The translations under genes and the position numbers were made by a program. Below, piece after piece: positions 12,328 to 13,744 of a stretch of DNA of 13,744 bases (positions are counted from its first letter, which is position 1; each line of letters starts with the position of its first letter). The stretch comes from Chaera sp964544355 (lineage in GTDB: Bacteria > Patescibacteriota > Saccharimonadia > Saccharimonadales > Saccharimonadaceae): the NCBI GenBank assembly GCA_964544355.1, contig CAZJAI010000006.1:1-13744 (forward strand). Reading direction: 5' to 3'. Below the pieces are notes generated by a model. The model had not been told where the DNA came from. It made no database searches and was given only the letters and a program-made list of their open reading frames with translations.

Positions 12328-12449
12328 AGGCCAGCAGATGAATTGTTTGTTCGTTTGCCAGCCCTTTTTGTTGGGCGGGATTATAACTGTTAATTGGGCA
12401 TTAGCGAACGGAAGGTTCGGCGGGGCGAGGGGCGCAGGCCAGGCAGGGT

Positions 12450-12779
12450 TTACTTGATTTTGCCGAGCACCCATCGCGCCGACGGGCTTATCGGTTTATC
12501 CGCGCGGTGAACGCAGCCCATCCAACAACAAGGCCGGCGTTTGCCCTGCTGCAGCTCCGCGACAGTCCGCTCAATATGCCTTTTTCTTGTTTTTGGCTGT
12601 TTGACAGTAGTGTTCCAGCAGATCCACTCATTACGTGCCAGCGGTGTTAGGCTGTTCCATGCCGCTCGTGCTACGGGGGCAGAGTTAAGGGCCCTGCGCA
12701 AGTCAACTGGCGTGGCGTGCGCCGTACCGCCGGCTATGTCTTTTTTGACCTTGGTCACATCCCTTTTGGGGGTTGGCAT
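12450..12779 (-). CDS. YdeI/OmpD-associated (OmdA) family protein
   Basis: This 109-residue protein matches the OmdA/YdeI family (described as bacteriocin-protection, YdeI or OmpD-associated). The helical core VDLRRALNSAPVARAAWNSL (25-44) is followed by TPLARNEWICWN, then TRKRHIERTVAELQQGKRRP (64-83), which is the family pattern. CCWMGCVHR (84-92) gives three closely spaced cysteines and a histidine, a possible metal or redox site. The N-terminus is Lys-rich and unstructured, and no signal peptide is seen. The biochemical role is unknown; family links to stress and antimicrobial resistance are not established for this lineage. The ATG at 12779 sits seven bases after an extended -10 box. The gene is convergent with tRNA-Gln and divergent from the TPR gene. 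Confidence 0.8.
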   Translation of the reverse strand: MPTPKRDVTKVKKDIAGGTAHATPVDLRRALNSAPVARAAWNSLTPLARNEWICWNTTVKQPKTRKRHIERTVAELQQGKRRPCCWMGCVHRADKPISPSARWVLGKIK

Positions 12780-12785
12780 ACGCTT

Positions 12786-12794
12786 ATTCTACCA
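12786..12794 (-). promoter_or_regulatory. Extended -10 promoter of the OmdA-family gene (leaderless)
   Basis: On the minus strand TGGTAGAAT (TG-n-TAGAAT, plus 12786-12794) is an extended -10 element. Six bases separate it from the ATG at 12779, so the mRNA should begin at or next to the start codon. AGAGGAG further upstream lies before the -10 and is not a usable ribosome-binding site for this transcript. Confidence 0.5.
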
Positions 12795-12811
12795 ATTTAT
12801 CCTGCTCCTCT

Positions 12812-12817
12812 TATAAT
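12812..12817 (+). promoter_or_regulatory. -10 box of the TPR gene
   Basis: TATAAT on the plus strand, 18 bases from the divergent -10 of the OmdA-family gene; the -35 is not convincing. The leader of about 70 bases contains AGTAC (12822-12826) paired with GTACT (12833-12837). Confidence 0.45.
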
Positions 12818-12892
12818 AATTAGTACCGGATCGTACTGCTTGGCGGCATAATAACACGCCCGGTTGGCGATGTGATTTATCAGGGAGATAAA

Positions 12893-13744
12893 ATGAGACG
12901 AGTCGACGCGGCGCAGAGTCTGCAAAAACAAGCGAATGATCTACGCAACAATGGCCAAGGGCTGGAGGCCGTAGAAAAATACCAGCGGGCTGCTAGGGAA
13001 TTTTTGCAGGCCGGCAACAAAACGTCGGCCGCCGAGTGCTGGCATATGGCCGGGGTTAGCTACAAGGTTGAAAACGACATAGACAAAGCGGTCGCAACGC
13101 TTCAGCAAGCTATTGAACTGTACGAACAGGCGGGCAACCAAATGCGCGTTGGACACATCTATCGTGATATAGGCATTGCCTACGCCTATCGAAAAGAACA
13201 CGACAAGGCGATTGAATGGCTTAAAAAAAGCGAGAACATTCTTAGTAACAATAAGGCCGAAGCAGAGCTGGGCATCACTCGGGCAAAGATCGGGCTGCAT
13301 TATTTAGAGATTAAACAATACGACCAGGCCAGGCAGTGGCTTGATCTCGGGCTTGCCTCGATTCGTCAAGAAGGGCAGTGGTTCTACGAGATGACTGCCC
13401 TGTCACACTTGGCAGCGCTGGAGCTGGCGCAAAACCGGTTTTCTGGTGCGGTTACGACGCTTTGGGCCGGCATTGGCCTAATTTATCAGGCCGATGAGCA
13501 AAAAATTCAAAAACGAAGACTCGCCCAGCTCTACGGCCTTCTGGCCCATGGCTATCTTGGGCTTGGCAATGCTAAGGACGGCGCGAATTTTTTCAAAAAA
13601 GCCGTGGTATTGCTCAAGTCAATGGCCGATAACGTGTCCTCAGTGGTTTACGAGGATATTCAGGCTCAAGACTTTGTTAAGAAGCTAAGAGACGCTTCGC
13701 CCCAGGACTACGAGCGGCTTAAAAAGGCTCGAATCCTTGCTGGC
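12893..13744 (+). CDS. Tetratricopeptide-repeat protein, 3' end outside the window
   Basis: The frame is open from ATG 12893 through the last base (284 codons) with no stop, so the gene continues beyond the edge. GGGAG (12883-12887), five bases before the ATG, supports the start. The product is almost wholly helical, with repeats near residues 9-42, 45-80, 84-117, 122-155 and 205-240. Typical segments are GLEAVEKYQRAAREF, DIDKAVATLQQAIELYEQAG, YRDIGIAYAYRKEHDKAIEW and LYGLLAHGYLGLGNAKDGAN. These show the Trp/Leu-Gly-Tyr-Ala-Phe-Ala-Pro-type TPR pattern, which makes protein-binding scaffolds. No signal peptide or membrane helix is visible, so it should be cytoplasmic. TPR proteins of this kind often carry a regulatory or enzymatic C-terminal domain, which would lie beyond the window. 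The partner is unknown. Confidence 0.88.
   Translation, partial: MRRVDAAQSLQKQANDLRNNGQGLEAVEKYQRAAREFLQAGNKTSAAECWHMAGVSYKVENDIDKAVATLQQAIELYEQAGNQMRVGHIYRDIGIAYAYRKEHDKAIEWLKKSENILSNNKAEAELGITRAKIGLHYLEIKQYDQARQWLDLGLASIRQEGQWFYEMTALSHLAALELAQNRFSGAVTTLWAGIGLIYQADEQKIQKRRLAQLYGLLAHGYLGLGNAKDGANFFKKAVVLLKSMADNVSSVVYEDIQAQDFVKKLRDASPQDYERLKKARILAG

Noticed and set aside
12328..12449. Sequence between tRNA-Gln and the OmdA-family gene
   Set aside because: Only a small hairpin (CGAAC ggaag GTTCG near 12404-12418) and a short GCCC/GGGC pair flanking TTTTTG are seen; neither makes a convincing terminator or gene.
1..13744. CRISPR array, direct-repeat array or replication origin
   Set aside because: No regularly spaced repeats, no cas genes and no DnaA-box cluster were noticed.

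Overview
The window is a gene-dense stretch of bacterial chromosome. It reads as a small-genome bacterium, most likely Candidate Phyla Radiation (Patescibacteria), possibly Saccharibacteria-like. That placement is inference. It rests on a short cysteine-free bL32, a MurF-type ligase without its N-terminal domain, no rimM or rplS beside trmD, a Ni-superoxide dismutase pair, and several genes whose start codon follows a -10 box too closely to leave room for a Shine-Dalgarno site. UGA is used as a stop (second NUDIX gene, rnc), so the UGA=Gly code of Gracilibacteria/Absconditabacteria does not apply.

Layout. 1-53: 3' part of tRNA-Ala(GGC), followed by hairpins including a strong 13-bp stem. About 140-500: a GC-rich tract with a 56-codon C-terminal remnant of an IS66-type transposase and a possible second gene fragment on the other strand. 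540-1013: a clearly AT-richer NUDIX hydrolase gene, apparently a transferred cassette. 1138-3887: MurF-like Mur ligase and a single-pass membrane protein with a long Pro-rich cytoplasmic tail. 3985-6435: leucyl-tRNA synthetase, meeting a small minus-strand lipoprotein gene tail to tail, with both stop codons inside one CTAG.

6970-8916: rpmF (bL32), nusB, a second NUDIX gene and rnc (RNase III). The last three overlap or sit tightly enough to be translationally coupled. 8986-10779: rpsP (bS16), khpA, a candidate small RNA, and trmD. This is the classical rpsP-khpA-rimM-trmD neighbourhood without rimM, and each member seems to have its own promoter. 11081-12219: sodN (Ni-SOD) and a sodX-type maturation protease fused to four membrane helices. 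12253-12327: complete tRNA-Gln(CTG). 12450-12779 (minus): a YdeI/OmpD-associated family protein, divergent from a TPR protein that runs off the right edge.

Most genes serve translation or RNA processing (two tRNAs, LeuS, bL32, NusB, RNase III, bS16, KhpA, TrmD). Envelope functions (Mur ligase, membrane protein, lipoprotein) and oxidative-stress defence (Ni-SOD/SodX) are interspersed. Promoters are compact: three lie on the stop codon of the preceding gene and several are only 5-14 bases from a start codon. The best novelty candidates are the SodX-membrane fusion, the promoter/terminator-bounded intergenic RNA before trmD, the N-truncated Mur ligase, and the leaderless gene organisation.
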